From a virus: a stretch of 32,795 nucleotides of DNA. The number at the start of each line of letters is the position of its first letter. Within the stretch, counting starts at the first letter, position 1. Of this stretch, positions 8,431 through 15,114 are shown in pieces. The notes under the pieces were generated by a model. That model saw nothing but the letters and a program-made list of their open reading frames with translations. It was not told the DNA's origin and made no database searches. The stretch lies in IMG/VR virus record IMGVR_UViG_3300028854_000040, positions 1-32,795 of that record, one strand, 5' to 3'. The translations under genes were made by a program, and so were the position numbers.

Positions 8431-8799
8431 ATGGAACAGGATCGTTTAATTTCTTTTGAAACAGCAAAATTATTAAGGTATAGTAAATTACTATTAAAAG
8501 ACGTACTATATTATTATACCAATAAAGGTAAGTTAAAAATGGATTCAAATATTTTTATTAAAAAATTATTTGGGTATTTTATTTATCCATGTATAACACA
8601 AAACGAACTAAAACAATATCTTCATAATAAATACGATATTGAAATTATTATTGATGCAAGTTTAATGATGTGGACAGTAAATATTTTTTACAAAGGAAAT
8701 AAAGTAATATTCATCAAATGTGAACCTTATGAAGAAGTTTTAGAAAAAGCTTTGTGTGAATCAATTAAATTAGTGAAAAAAAATGAAAAAGACAATTGA
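8431..8799 (+). CDS. Conserved phage protein of unknown function
   Basis: The 122-residue protein starts MEQDRLISFETAKLLRYSKL, an opening I associate with a widespread small-protein family of phages from Bacteroidota and other hosts. The middle (TQNELKQYLHNKYDIEIIID, residues ~57-77) corresponds to the family's TQ-x-x-LQ-x-WL-x-x-x-x-x-I-x-V block, and the end (YEEVLEKALCESIKLV) to its YEEALE helix. No catalytic motif is visible and the function of the family is unknown to me. It is the first gene behind a strong host-type promoter, so early expression is likely. Its last 17 nt overlap the next gene, implying translational coupling. Confidence 0.65.
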   Translation: MEQDRLISFETAKLLRYSKLLLKDVLYYYTNKGKLKMDSNIFIKKLFGYFIYPCITQNELKQYLHNKYDIEIIIDASLMMWTVNIFYKGNKVIFIKCEPYEEVLEKALCESIKLVKKNEKDN

Positions 8800-9226
8800 A
8801 ATTAATATCCCTGATGGATATAGAGAAAACATTAAAGAAGCTGATAGTAAAATCATTATTAATTTTGTCAAAGTTAACAAAAATAAAGCAATGGAAGATT
8901 TCTTTAAGCTATTTTTAACCGATTTATTAATAGTTATAATGATAGAACGTCCTAACTCAGTATTTTATAAAAAAGATGGTGAAGTTATTTTTGAATTATA
9001 TCAGGATTCAAATAATAAAAATATTATGAATTTCTGGGTTGATTATTATAAAATATGGAAAGTTTTTTCTAATAAATTCGGACTTAGCTACGATGAAATT
9101 CAGTCCTTTATAAAAATGGAAGTAAATAACGTTTTAAAATTAGAAACAACTCCAACAACATGGGTAGGAATTAGATGGCAGGAAATAAATGGTAAAATAA
9201 GTATTGTTAGACAGAGATTTCAATAA
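8783..9226 (+). CDS. Hypothetical phage protein
   Basis: The 147-residue protein begins MKKTIEINIPDGYRENIKEA, a start seen in many small phage proteins (KTIEINIPEGYE-type) in which an N-terminal strand with a GY motif precedes a variable body. Residues ~35-60 form an amphipathic to hydrophobic helix (MEDFFKLFLTDLLIVIM), and the C-terminus contains WVGIRWQEINGKISIVRQRF. No enzyme motif is visible. Its ATG lies 17 nt inside the end of the preceding gene in another frame, and it is followed 32 nt later by another small gene, so it belongs to the same plus-strand operon. Confidence 0.6.
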   Translation: MKKTIEINIPDGYRENIKEADSKIIINFVKVNKNKAMEDFFKLFLTDLLIVIMIERPNSVFYKKDGEVIFELYQDSNNKNIMNFWVDYYKIWKVFSNKFGLSYDEIQSFIKMEVNNVLKLETTPTTWVGIRWQEINGKISIVRQRFQ

Positions 9227-9258
9227 TAAAAATAATAATTAGATGAAATATATACATT

Positions 9259-9594
9259 ATGAATAATTATAAATTAATAAAAAGATATGACGGTTTATCC
9301 GAAGATGTTGAAATAGGTGAAATATTATTAGATGTTGGGAATTTATTTAGTGAGAAAGGTGTTGAATTCACCCAATTAGAAATAGAAGAACATACTGATT
9401 GCTGGGAAAATTTGTCAAGTTTAGAATTGAAAATAGATGATAAATTATTAATAGATAATGAAATTTATGAGGTCATGTATTATAATGTATTCAGCCCAGA
9501 TGTTTATTTAAAATCAAAATTATTTAAATTTGCGGTAATGAATTATTTGGTATTAAATAAATTATATCTTGAAAATAAAGTAGATTTAATTTAA
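9259..9594 (+). CDS. Hypothetical acidic phage protein
   Basis: This 111-residue protein starts MNNYKLIKRYDGLSEDVEIG, the YKLIKEYPGSP-like opening common in small phage proteins that carry a short beta barrel near the N-terminus. Residues ~48-60 (CWENLSSLELKID) are compatible with that. It is Leu/Asp/Glu-rich with no membrane segment and no catalytic motif. It is the last gene of the cassette 8203-9594 and is followed 26 nt later by a hairpin terminator. Confidence 0.55.
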   Translation: MNNYKLIKRYDGLSEDVEIGEILLDVGNLFSEKGVEFTQLEIEEHTDCWENLSSLELKIDDKLLIDNEIYEVMYYNVFSPDVYLKSKLFKFAVMNYLVLNKLYLENKVDLI

Positions 9595-9619
9595 CATTTA
9601 AATACGTCACATAAATTAT

Positions 9620-9660
9620 AAAACGGCAGTCCTAAATTAATTAGTTCTACCGTTTTTCTT
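9620..9660. terminator. Bidirectional hairpin terminator
   Basis: AAAACGGCAG (9620-9629) pairs with CTACCGTTTT (9647-9656) with one mismatch; the interior adds a CTAA/TTAG stem. On the plus strand it runs into TTTTTCTTTT, and on the minus strand the A-rich left flank also gives a U tract. It sits between the convergent genes ending at 9594 and 9661 and can end both transcripts. Confidence 0.75.
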
Positions 9661-9906
9661 TTAATGTTTATTCTTTGTTTTATTTAAAGCTGCAGTTCGT
9701 TCCTCATTTTCCTTTTTTGTTTTATCGTTATGCCTTGCAATTTGATATTTTCGTTCGTAAACGGGCATCGATTTTATAAAAGTCATATCCAATCCAATAT
9801 AAGCTTGACAACTCCAGAATTCATCAAATAATTTAGACTTAAAATCATTTGTAATTGAGAAAAATAGATTCGTCGATGGTAAGAAAGGTAGTAAAAGTTG
9901 AGCCAC
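9661..9906 (-). CDS. Small baseplate-hub-associated protein (start uncertain)
   Basis: The core FDEFWSCQAYIGLDMTFIKSMPVYERKYQIARHN resembles the short protein encoded just after the hub gene in many T4-related phages (hydrophobic helix, then SMPVYER, then a basic tail); it may act in hub assembly, as gp51 does in T4. The reading frame begins at a GTG (9904-9906), which overlaps the upstream gp26-like gene by 62 nt, giving 81 residues. There is no ATG that would keep the conserved core: the next in-frame ATG removes it. The real start may be the GTG, a rarer codon nearer the upstream stop, or the two frames may be joined by a +1 shift. The C-terminus is Lys/Glu/Asn-rich. Confidence 0.55.
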   Translation of the reverse strand: MAQLLLPFLPSTNLFFSITNDFKSKLFDEFWSCQAYIGLDMTFIKSMPVYERKYQIARHNDKTKKENEERTAALNKTKNKH

Positions 9907-10996
9907 CTCCTAGACTCGAAGTTGTATTATCTGGTCGTGTTATTTCTATCTCAAAATTCAGAACTGGCATTGACTGAACTATATGACGTCTTAAGGAAAG
10001 GCTATCATAAACACGCATATTTTTAACGTAGTCATGAATAAACTTCCTATTCTTTTCTCCGTTGATTGAAATAATAGATTTTTCAAGTCTGAATGTAATT
10101 CCTTTCGCATTCAAATAATCATCCGTATCTTCTATTGTTCCAACATAATCACCAATAACTTTTAAAGCATTATCTAATTTTGTTTTTGAAAGTTTTTCAA
10201 TTGATTCATCTTCCCCAATCATTTCAACTAATAATTCTTTTGCGCTATTTAACGCATGTTTTTTTAATTTATTATTAGTTTTCTTGAGTAACTTATTGTA
10301 ATCAAGTTCATCTTTATGAACTAAGAATCTAAATTCAATTTCATCTTTAGAATTTGGTAATGTAAATTCAAAATATCCATTTTCATTTGGCTCAAGAATA
10401 AATGGTTTTGGTTTAATTTGTGATAGATCAATTTCCGTATCAAAACGTTCTCCAGTATCAGGATCAAGTGTTGAAATAGGATAATTACCGTAGCTTGTAG
10501 CTCTTAGCCAAACAATAATAGCGTCACGGTCAGCATTACAAAGAAGTTCAGGCCTAATATTTTTATCTAAAATTTTTCTACGAAGTAAAACGTCAAATAA
10601 CTGACTTTCTCCATCAACTGTTTCCGTATAAATTCCAGGGTTTGAAATTATATCTTCGTCCGAGCCTGTGAGATAGGCAACACTTATCTTCGAAGTCTTG
10701 AAACTTTTACCGTAAATTTTTCCAGCACTTGGGAGGCTAACTTTGTCATAACCAACCTCATAACTCTCTTCAAAATCCCCTTCATATTCTCCGCCATTTT
10801 CGTATTCTTCAATTTCTGGAACATATTCATCTTCAACAACCGCATTTTGTTTAATTGGTTTTTGTTGGGTAGTTTGTTTCGGAACTAATGCTTCCAATGT
10901 TTTCACACTTTTTTCACTACCTCTTTCTCTTGCTTCATTTAATGCTTCCAATAAAAAGGCATCGGCTGATTCTTTCTGTTTCTCTTCTTTTGTCAT
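9845..10996 (-). CDS. Baseplate hub protein, T4 gp26-like (T4_baseplate family)
   Basis: Residues 88-171 carry the hallmarks of the T4 gp26-type baseplate family: LPSAGKIYG (88-96), a KISVAYLTGSDEDI strand-turn (103-116), LLRRKI, then LLCNADRDAIIVWLRATSYG (151-170), corresponding to the family's L-x-x-D-R-x-A-I-x-x-A-R-x-x-x-YG block. At 383 residues it is much longer than T4 gp26 (208). The extra sequence is an N-terminal acidic linker (residues ~50-80, Glu/Tyr-rich) and a C-terminal helical domain (~250-360). In T4, gp26 takes part in assembly of the central hub; the same role is inferred here. It precedes the small hub-associated gene and follows the papain-like protease gene. Confidence 0.7.
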   Translation of the reverse strand: MTKEEKQKESADAFLLEALNEARERGSEKSVKTLEALVPKQTTQQKPIKQNAVVEDEYVPEIEEYENGGEYEGDFEESYEVGYDKVSLPSAGKIYGKSFKTSKISVAYLTGSDEDIISNPGIYTETVDGESQLFDVLLRRKILDKNIRPELLCNADRDAIIVWLRATSYGNYPISTLDPDTGERFDTEIDLSQIKPKPFILEPNENGYFEFTLPNSKDEIEFRFLVHKDELDYNKLLKKTNNKLKKHALNSAKELLVEMIGEDESIEKLSKTKLDNALKVIGDYVGTIEDTDDYLNAKGITFRLEKSIISINGEKNRKFIHDYVKNMRVYDSLSLRRHIVQSMPVLNFEIEITRPDNTTSSLGGGSTFTTFLTIDESIFLNYK

Positions 10997-11034
10997 ATTT
11001 TGATATTATAATATTTTTTTATTTTTCGAATTAA

Positions 11035-11769
11035 TCAGATTAAGTCAATTTGCCAGAAATCACTTGCTAAATTTGAGTTAGTTAGATATGTATATGGTAT
11101 CGTAAAATATCCAGCCTGTCCCCATGAAGAACCCCAGCTATTTCGAACAATGAAACGTTGTGTTGAGTCATCATAACCGACTGCAACAACAGCATGACCT
11201 CCAAGTAACTTTTCAGTTTTAGTAGGTAAATTAACAATACCCGTAGATTCAACACTCGCACTTTCAAACGATGTATATACGCTAAAACCAAAAACAAATG
11301 GGTAACCTAAAGCTAAGCAAGTTTTCATACTATTTAAATCTTGATTAACCGCCGAATATGTCTTAACAACTGTTTTTAATGCATCTTTATAAGACTTAGC
11401 CGTAGGTTTAGTTTTGAATTTTGAAATTGTATAAGGCCATTCAGTTTCTGGGCATACTCCTTGCGTATTAGCTGATTTAATTCCATCACGTATATTAGCT
11501 CCAGAATCTGTTTTAACAGTACCTTCAATAACTCGTTCATTATAATAAATAAATAATCGTGATGGTACAAAGTCAGGCTTCAATTCTTTATCTATTGCAA
11601 ATTCAAAGCTCCCTGCTATTGCATTAGCCGTGCAGGAACCTAATTGACCCTGGTCATAAACAGGTGGCATTTTAGGTCTTAAATCAACAGATGTTGGTAA
11701 TACAGCTATTGTTTGTGAGAATTGATAATCCCTAATATCGGGTAATTGTGGTTTCCATGAATATTTCAT
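11035..11769 (-). CDS. Papain-like (C1A) cysteine protease
   Basis: All papain catalytic positions are present: oxyanion Gln40 and nucleophile Cys46 in DQGQLGSC, His192 in GGHAVVAVGYD, and Asn210 in VRNSWGSSWGQAGYF. The N-terminus MKYSWKPQLPDIRDY is the W-x-P-x-x-PD-x-RD-x opening found in bacterial and viral C1A enzymes that lack a long inhibitory propeptide. No signal peptide is seen, so it probably acts in the infected cell or inside the virion. At 244 residues it is a complete domain. It lies between the tube/nuclease block and the baseplate hub genes and has a TATTTATA element 14 nt upstream, which indicates late expression. Roles could include processing of virion proteins or degrading a host target on entry; which one is not decidable from sequence. 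Confidence 0.88.
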   Translation of the reverse strand: MKYSWKPQLPDIRDYQFSQTIAVLPTSVDLRPKMPPVYDQGQLGSCTANAIAGSFEFAIDKELKPDFVPSRLFIYYNERVIEGTVKTDSGANIRDGIKSANTQGVCPETEWPYTISKFKTKPTAKSYKDALKTVVKTYSAVNQDLNSMKTCLALGYPFVFGFSVYTSFESASVESTGIVNLPTKTEKLLGGHAVVAVGYDDSTQRFIVRNSWGSSWGQAGYFTIPYTYLTNSNLASDFWQIDLI

Positions 11770-11783
11770 ATGTTTCTTTTGTT

Positions 11784-11791
11784 TATAAATA
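11784..11791 (-). promoter_or_regulatory. Putative class 2 (late) promoter of protease gene
   Basis: The minus strand reads AATATTTATAAACAAAAG, with TATTTATA ending 14 nt before the protease ATG. It lies downstream of the two nuclease genes, so it would give the protease and hub genes their own transcript. Confidence 0.45.
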
Positions 11792-11813
11792 TTTTAGTTT
11801 AATTATTTTGTGT

Positions 11814-12311
11814 TTAAATGATTGGATTATTTTTCTTATGGAAGAATTCGCCCGTTTTCTTTTTCTCAATAATAATTTGTTTTTCTTTTTCTGCACCCGT
11901 TCGTTTTCGTAACATTTCCATAACAATTTCGGGATTTTTATGAATATCATATTCCCAAATTCTAATCAAAACAATTCCATTAACAGCTGCCCACCTATTT
12001 TTGGCTTCATCCGAACGTTTGTTTTTCTTTTGCATTCTTGATAATTTAGTTTGATCGTAAAACCTTGGATCTGAATGATAAAATTGGCCATCAATTTCGA
12101 TAAGTATATGAGAATCAGTAAGATAAAAATCCCAAACACGTTTCAATGATGGAAATTCTTTTTGATATTCATATTCAATTCCCAGTTTATCTAAAAATTC
12201 TTCTTTAAAATAAATTTCAAGTTTAGATGTACCATATCCACATTTATGTCCCTTAACTTCCTTTTTCTTTTTAGAATTAATACCAGTTGATTTATTAATC
12301 GGTTGTTTCAT
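11814..12311 (-). CDS. Vsr/DUF559-type endonuclease, probably homing-associated
   Basis: The 165-residue protein has a single PD-(D/E)xK-fold nuclease of the Vsr/DUF559 type. LEIYFKEEFLDKLGIEYEYQ (31-50) is the opening helix and strand, Asp61 (VWDFYL) and Glu72/Asp74 (ILIEIDGQFYHSD) are likely metal ligands, and VLIRIWEYDI (114-123) is the closing strand with a Trp seen in this family. Residues 1-28 are basic and may contact DNA. Its ATG overlaps the end of the upstream zinc-repeat nuclease gene by 17 nt, so the two nucleases are translated together. Neither has an obvious phage-structural role, and together they sit as an insertion between tube and protease genes, which fits free-standing homing endonucleases. 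A mismatch-repair-like nicking role is an alternative. Confidence 0.7.
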   Translation of the reverse strand: MKQPINKSTGINSKKKKEVKGHKCGYGTSKLEIYFKEEFLDKLGIEYEYQKEFPSLKRVWDFYLTDSHILIEIDGQFYHSDPRFYDQTKLSRMQKKNKRSDEAKNRWAAVNGIVLIRIWEYDIHKNPEIVMEMLRKRTGAEKEKQIIIEKKKTGEFFHKKNNPII

Positions 12312-13212
12312 TTCTAATTGAATTTATTAAGTCATCTAAAACGGATAAATCTTTTCTAATATAAATCATTTTGATTCCATTCTTAATACAGAGTTCTAAT
12401 TTTACTCTATCTCTATCCTGTCTTAAAATAAAATCTTTTTCTCCCCCATACCTTTCAATCGAAACAAAATGTTGCTCTCCTTGAACTTCAATAGCTATTT
12501 TTTGTTCTGGTAAATAAAAATCTAACGATAATCTCCTTATATATTTTAGCCATTTAAACCCCTTTTCTCTAATAAATTCTATATTATTATTTGTTAATAC
12601 AAAACTAACATATTCTTCAGTTTTACTCTTTTTATTACTATTACATTTTGGACAATTACTTCCATTTAAATGGTTGGCGGCTATTTGCCAAAATCCTCCA
12701 TGGCCTTCTTCTTTACATATTATATAAATATTTTTCAAAGCTTTTGTATAATTAGATTCTGAATAATCATATTTATCTCCATGAACCAATTTCGCTTTTT
12801 CTATCCATTCTTCTGTATTTGATTGTAGACTTCCACCACAAATTTGACATCCACATCCAGCCAAATGATCAAGTGGTTTTTGTATAAAATCTCCATGTTC
12901 TTGACATCCCATAATAACTGGGATTCTATTATTAATATATTCAACTTTTGAATAATTATATTTGTCTCCATGAACTATCTTCGCCTTAATTATAAATTCT
13001 TCTGTTGTTGATTTTATGTTCGGCCTACATTTATCACATCCTCTACCAAAAAGATGATCGGATGGTAATTGCCAGAATTCTCCGTGTATTGGACATATAA
13101 TACAAACTTTAATCTTACTATTAATATATTCAACTTTAGAATAATCATATTTACCATTGTGTTTTTCAGTTGCTCTTTCTATAAAATCTTTTGTTGTTAA
13201 TTTTCTTGGCAT
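12295..13212 (-). CDS. Zinc-repeat (DUF723-like) homing-type endonuclease
   Basis: The 305-residue protein consists of three tandem ~55-residue repeats and a C-terminal nuclease. Each repeat reads F-I-x-x-A-x-x-x-HG-D-KYDYSKVEYIN, then a C-x2-H (or C-x4-H) pair and a C-x2-C pair: C40/H43/C59/C62, C103/H106/C122/C125 and C166/H171/C187/C190, with exactly 15 residues between His and the next Cys every time. These look like zinc-binding DNA-recognition modules. Residues ~196-305 are a PD-(D/E)xK-type nuclease with Asp231 (LSLDFYLP) and Glu242 (IAIEVQGEQHF). A closely related protein with five repeats is encoded at 25529-26854. Free-standing homing endonuclease is the best reading. A TATTTATA element lies 14 nt upstream of the ATG. 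Confidence 0.75.
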   Translation of the reverse strand: MPRKLTTKDFIERATEKHNGKYDYSKVEYINSKIKVCIICPIHGEFWQLPSDHLFGRGCDKCRPNIKSTTEEFIIKAKIVHGDKYNYSKVEYINNRIPVIMGCQEHGDFIQKPLDHLAGCGCQICGGSLQSNTEEWIEKAKLVHGDKYDYSESNYTKALKNIYIICKEEGHGGFWQIAANHLNGSNCPKCNSNKKSKTEEYVSFVLTNNNIEFIREKGFKWLKYIRRLSLDFYLPEQKIAIEVQGEQHFVSIERYGGEKDFILRQDRDRVKLELCIKNGIKMIYIRKDLSVLDDLINSIRNETTD

Positions 13213-13214
13213 AT

Positions 13215-13239
13215 TATTTATTTTAATATAAATAGTATA
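13215..13239 (-). promoter_or_regulatory. Putative class 2 (late) promoter of nuclease gene
   Basis: The octamer TATTTATA (13227-13234, minus strand) sits in a 25-bp block that is identical to 17653-17677 upstream of the sheath gene. A 25-bp identity between upstream regions of a nuclease gene and a sheath gene supports a shared control element. Confidence 0.55.
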
Positions 13240-13293
13240 AAATGTTTTATTTGAAAAATAATCACCATTTATTTCAATAATCTTTTATTTTAA

Positions 13294-13338
13294 TAAAAAA
13301 ATTGGTTCATTAAACGTTTTAAGTCTAACGAACCAATT
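13294..13338 (-). terminator. Rho-independent terminator after tube gene
   Basis: The arms 13300-13308 (AATTGGTTC) and 13330-13338 (GAACCAATT) are exact complements, with an AAACGTTT palindrome in the loop. In the minus direction the stem is followed by seven U residues (A tract 13295-13301). It lies 46 nt beyond the stop of the tail tube gene and before the nuclease genes, so tube transcripts can end here. Confidence 0.75.
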
Positions 13339-13383
13339 GAAAAAAGAAAAAGAAATTATGTTAAGTGGTTGAATATCAATAAA

Positions 13384-13872
13384 TTAGAACACCAAAATCC
13401 CATACGTGTATTGAATACTTACCGTAATCTCATTGATTGCATCATCATCATATTTTAATGAACCAAAAGAAGTAGTTGTGGGAAATGCGTTTTTTAATAT
13501 CCATTTTTGAATAGTAACTCCAGTTGGGTCTAATAATTCAATTGAAATATCACGTTTATATCCAGCGGCGTATCCTTGTCTCCCAGTAACTTCTTCATAT
13601 CCTAAACGAATCCATTCCATTAAAGATTGGGCTGTTGATGGTCCAATTAAGTTTCTAAAAACAACATCTATTTTTTCCCAAGTAGCACGGCCTAATACAT
13701 AATCAGATGTATTCATCCAAGGAATTTCAATTGAATTTTGGTTAAGTGAAGGCAACCCAGAAGATGCGACTGTCCATGACTGAATTCCCATGTCTGATGG
13801 AAATTTAACCACAAAACGATTATTTTGGATAGGTTGGTATAAAAGAGGAATTTGGGTTAATAAATCTGACAT
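13384..13872 (-). CDS. Tail tube protein, T4 gp19-like
   Basis: The 162-residue length equals that of T4 gp19 (163). The sequence has the tube-protein signature: N-terminal NNRFVVKFPSDMGIQSWTVASSGLPSL, then EIPWMNTSDYVLGRATWEKIDVVFRNLIGPSTAQSLMEWI, where the G-x-x-x-W-E-x-I-x-V-x-F block and the downstream E-W helix are typical, and a terminal beta strand pair (INEITVSIQYTYGILV). Tube subunits stack as hexameric rings round the tape measure inside the sheath. It lies 21 nt downstream of a small helical protein gene and has its own terminator, as expected for a highly expressed late gene. Confidence 0.88.
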   Translation of the reverse strand: MSDLLTQIPLLYQPIQNNRFVVKFPSDMGIQSWTVASSGLPSLNQNSIEIPWMNTSDYVLGRATWEKIDVVFRNLIGPSTAQSLMEWIRLGYEEVTGRQGYAAGYKRDISIELLDPTGVTIQKWILKNAFPTTTSFGSLKYDDDAINEITVSIQYTYGILVF

Positions 13873-13893
13873 ATTAGTATATTTTTTAATTAA

Positions 13894-14241
13894 TTATTTA
13901 ATTTCTTTTTCAACTTTAGGTTCTATCAATTTATCGCAAGCATCTAAAATTGCTCTAACTGATTTATAATCGGTTGCCTTTTCGGATGGATCAATTTCTC
14001 CCATTATCGAAATAGCTGATTTTCTGATTATGTTAATTTTATCCTTAATCGGATCAACAGACTCAGTTTTTTCTTCTGGTTTCATCTCACGAGGAAGTTC
14101 ACGTCCTAAATCAAGTGATTCAGATGGTTTTTCATGGGTATCTGTTGGAAACGTAAATGATTCCTTCAATATTTTTGATTTATCAAATTCACTTCTAATC
14201 TCATTCAGCATTTCGCGAATTTCTTTTCCTTCGTTATCCAT
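13894..14241 (-). CDS. Small charged helical protein of the tail module
   Basis: The 115-residue protein is highly charged (Lys/Glu/Asp-rich), with an N-terminal helix (NEGKEIREMLNEIRSEFDKSKI), a Pro-rich linker (residues ~33-65) and a C-terminal helical half (IKDKINIIRKSAISIMGEID and onward). I recognise no family. It shares a late-type promoter with the tube gene and is separated from it by 21 nt. A tail assembly chaperone or a minor virion component is possible from position only. Confidence 0.55.
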   Translation of the reverse strand: MDNEGKEIREMLNEIRSEFDKSKILKESFTFPTDTHEKPSESLDLGRELPREMKPEEKTESVDPIKDKINIIRKSAISIMGEIDPSEKATDYKSVRAILDACDKLIEPKVEKEIK

Positions 14242-14271
14242 TTTTTTTGAATAGTTGTATTTTTATTTTAT

Positions 14272-14279
14272 TATAAATA
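14272..14279 (-). promoter_or_regulatory. Putative class 2 (late) promoter of 14241/tube operon
   Basis: The minus strand reads GTTCTATTTATAATAAAAT; the octamer ends 30 nt before the ATG at 14241 and would drive the small helical protein and the tail tube. Confidence 0.55.
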
Positions 14280-14403
14280 GAACCGATTTATTTTTTTTGA
14301 TAAATATTTTAAAATATATTTCACTTATTTTTCAGTCGTTGTTTTTTAATTTTCATATAAATATAATTATTTTCATTTTTTATAAAAATATTTTTAAAAT
14401 AAC

Positions 14404-14434
14404 TTGTTTTTCTTAAATATTTTTCGTACATTTG
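14404..14434 (+). promoter_or_regulatory. Class 1 (host-type) promoter for 14453 gene
   Basis: AAAATAACTTGTTTTTCTT with TTG at 14404-14406, 20 nt, TACATTTG at 14427-14434. The start codon is 18 nt downstream. The -33 block matches the sites at 8385 and 23252 and the two minus-strand variants at 5123 and 5471. Confidence 0.78.
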
Positions 14435-14452
14435 CTTAAATTAAAATAAATT

Positions 14453-14824
14453 ATGGCAAAAATTAAATTAAACTTAACAGCAGATCACATTAAGATAATT
14501 AAAAACTTCAAGTTTACGAAAGTTAATGATTATAATATTAATTTAGATAGTTGGAACCCTTATGGTGGAGATAATCTGATGGAAGATTTGGCAATTATCC
14601 TTGGTAAGTGGAATGATTTTACACCAGGAACAGAAAATGATTTTGATGGGAAAAAATTTGGCTTGGAAGTTGAAACTGAAATGCTCGCATTACACACATA
14701 TGTTGTTGATAACATTGATTATATTATTAGCTTAATATTCCAATTCATTGAAGTTGGATTAAAACCAGGTACTTATTCAACAATATCTTATAAAATTGAT
14801 TGGAAATTTATAGAAAATAAATAA
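14453..14824 (+). CDS. Conserved phage protein of unknown function
   Basis: The 123-residue protein begins MAKIKLNLTADHIKIIKNFKF, an opening I associate with a small family in Bacteroidota phages (I-K-L-x-x-x-H-L-K-L-I). The middle WNPYGGDNLMEDLAIILGKWN (residues ~35-55) and the mid-C-terminal EMLALHTYVVDNIDYIISLIFQF (~77-100) are helical and hydrophobic on one face, without a membrane anchor. No catalytic motif is visible. It is the first gene of a two-gene early cassette placed between sheath and tube genes, directly behind a strong host-type promoter. Confidence 0.65.
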   Translation: MAKIKLNLTADHIKIIKNFKFTKVNDYNINLDSWNPYGGDNLMEDLAIILGKWNDFTPGTENDFDGKKFGLEVETEMLALHTYVVDNIDYIISLIFQFIEVGLKPGTYSTISYKIDWKFIENK

Positions 14825-14841
14825 TTAAATAAAATAAAAAT

Positions 14842-15024
14842 ATGGCACCACAAATAATAATTTTATGTTTTTTCTTTTTTAATTTTTTAATCGCTTTTAA
14901 AAAACACGGAGAACTAAAGCCAGAATTGTCTCAAAAATATAATATTTGGTTAACAATTGTAGATAGTATAATCACTATTTCACTCCTTTATTGGGGTGGC
15001 TTCTTTAATGTATTCTTTAAATAA
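14842..15024 (+). CDS. Small two-helix membrane protein
   Basis: The 60-residue protein has two membrane segments, residues ~3-18 (PQIIILCFFFFNFLIAF) and ~36-54 (LTIVDSIITISLLYWGGFF), joined by a polar KKHGELKPELS loop. PQIIIL at the start, the KHGE loop and the LLYWGGFF end are shared with a family of tiny membrane proteins common in phages of many hosts, whose function is unknown to me. It lies 17 nt after the preceding gene and 34 nt before a shared terminator. Confidence 0.65.
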   Translation: MAPQIIILCFFFFNFLIAFKKHGELKPELSQKYNIWLTIVDSIITISLLYWGGFFNVFFK

Positions 15025-15058
15025 AACTGTCCAACCTCTCTCGAAGTTTCAACAGAAA

Positions 15059-15098
15059 GAAAATGCCCAACAGATATTTTTATCTATTGGGCATTTTT
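15059..15098. terminator. Bidirectional hairpin terminator
   Basis: 15059-15075 pairs with 15082-15098 with one mismatch: AAAAATGCCCAA against TTGGGCATTTTT, extended by CAGAT/ATCTA. Flanking A and T runs give a U tract in both directions. It separates the convergent early cassette (ending 15024) and the sheath gene (ending 15115). Confidence 0.85.
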
Positions 15099-15114
15099 GA
15101 TTTATTTAATTTAT

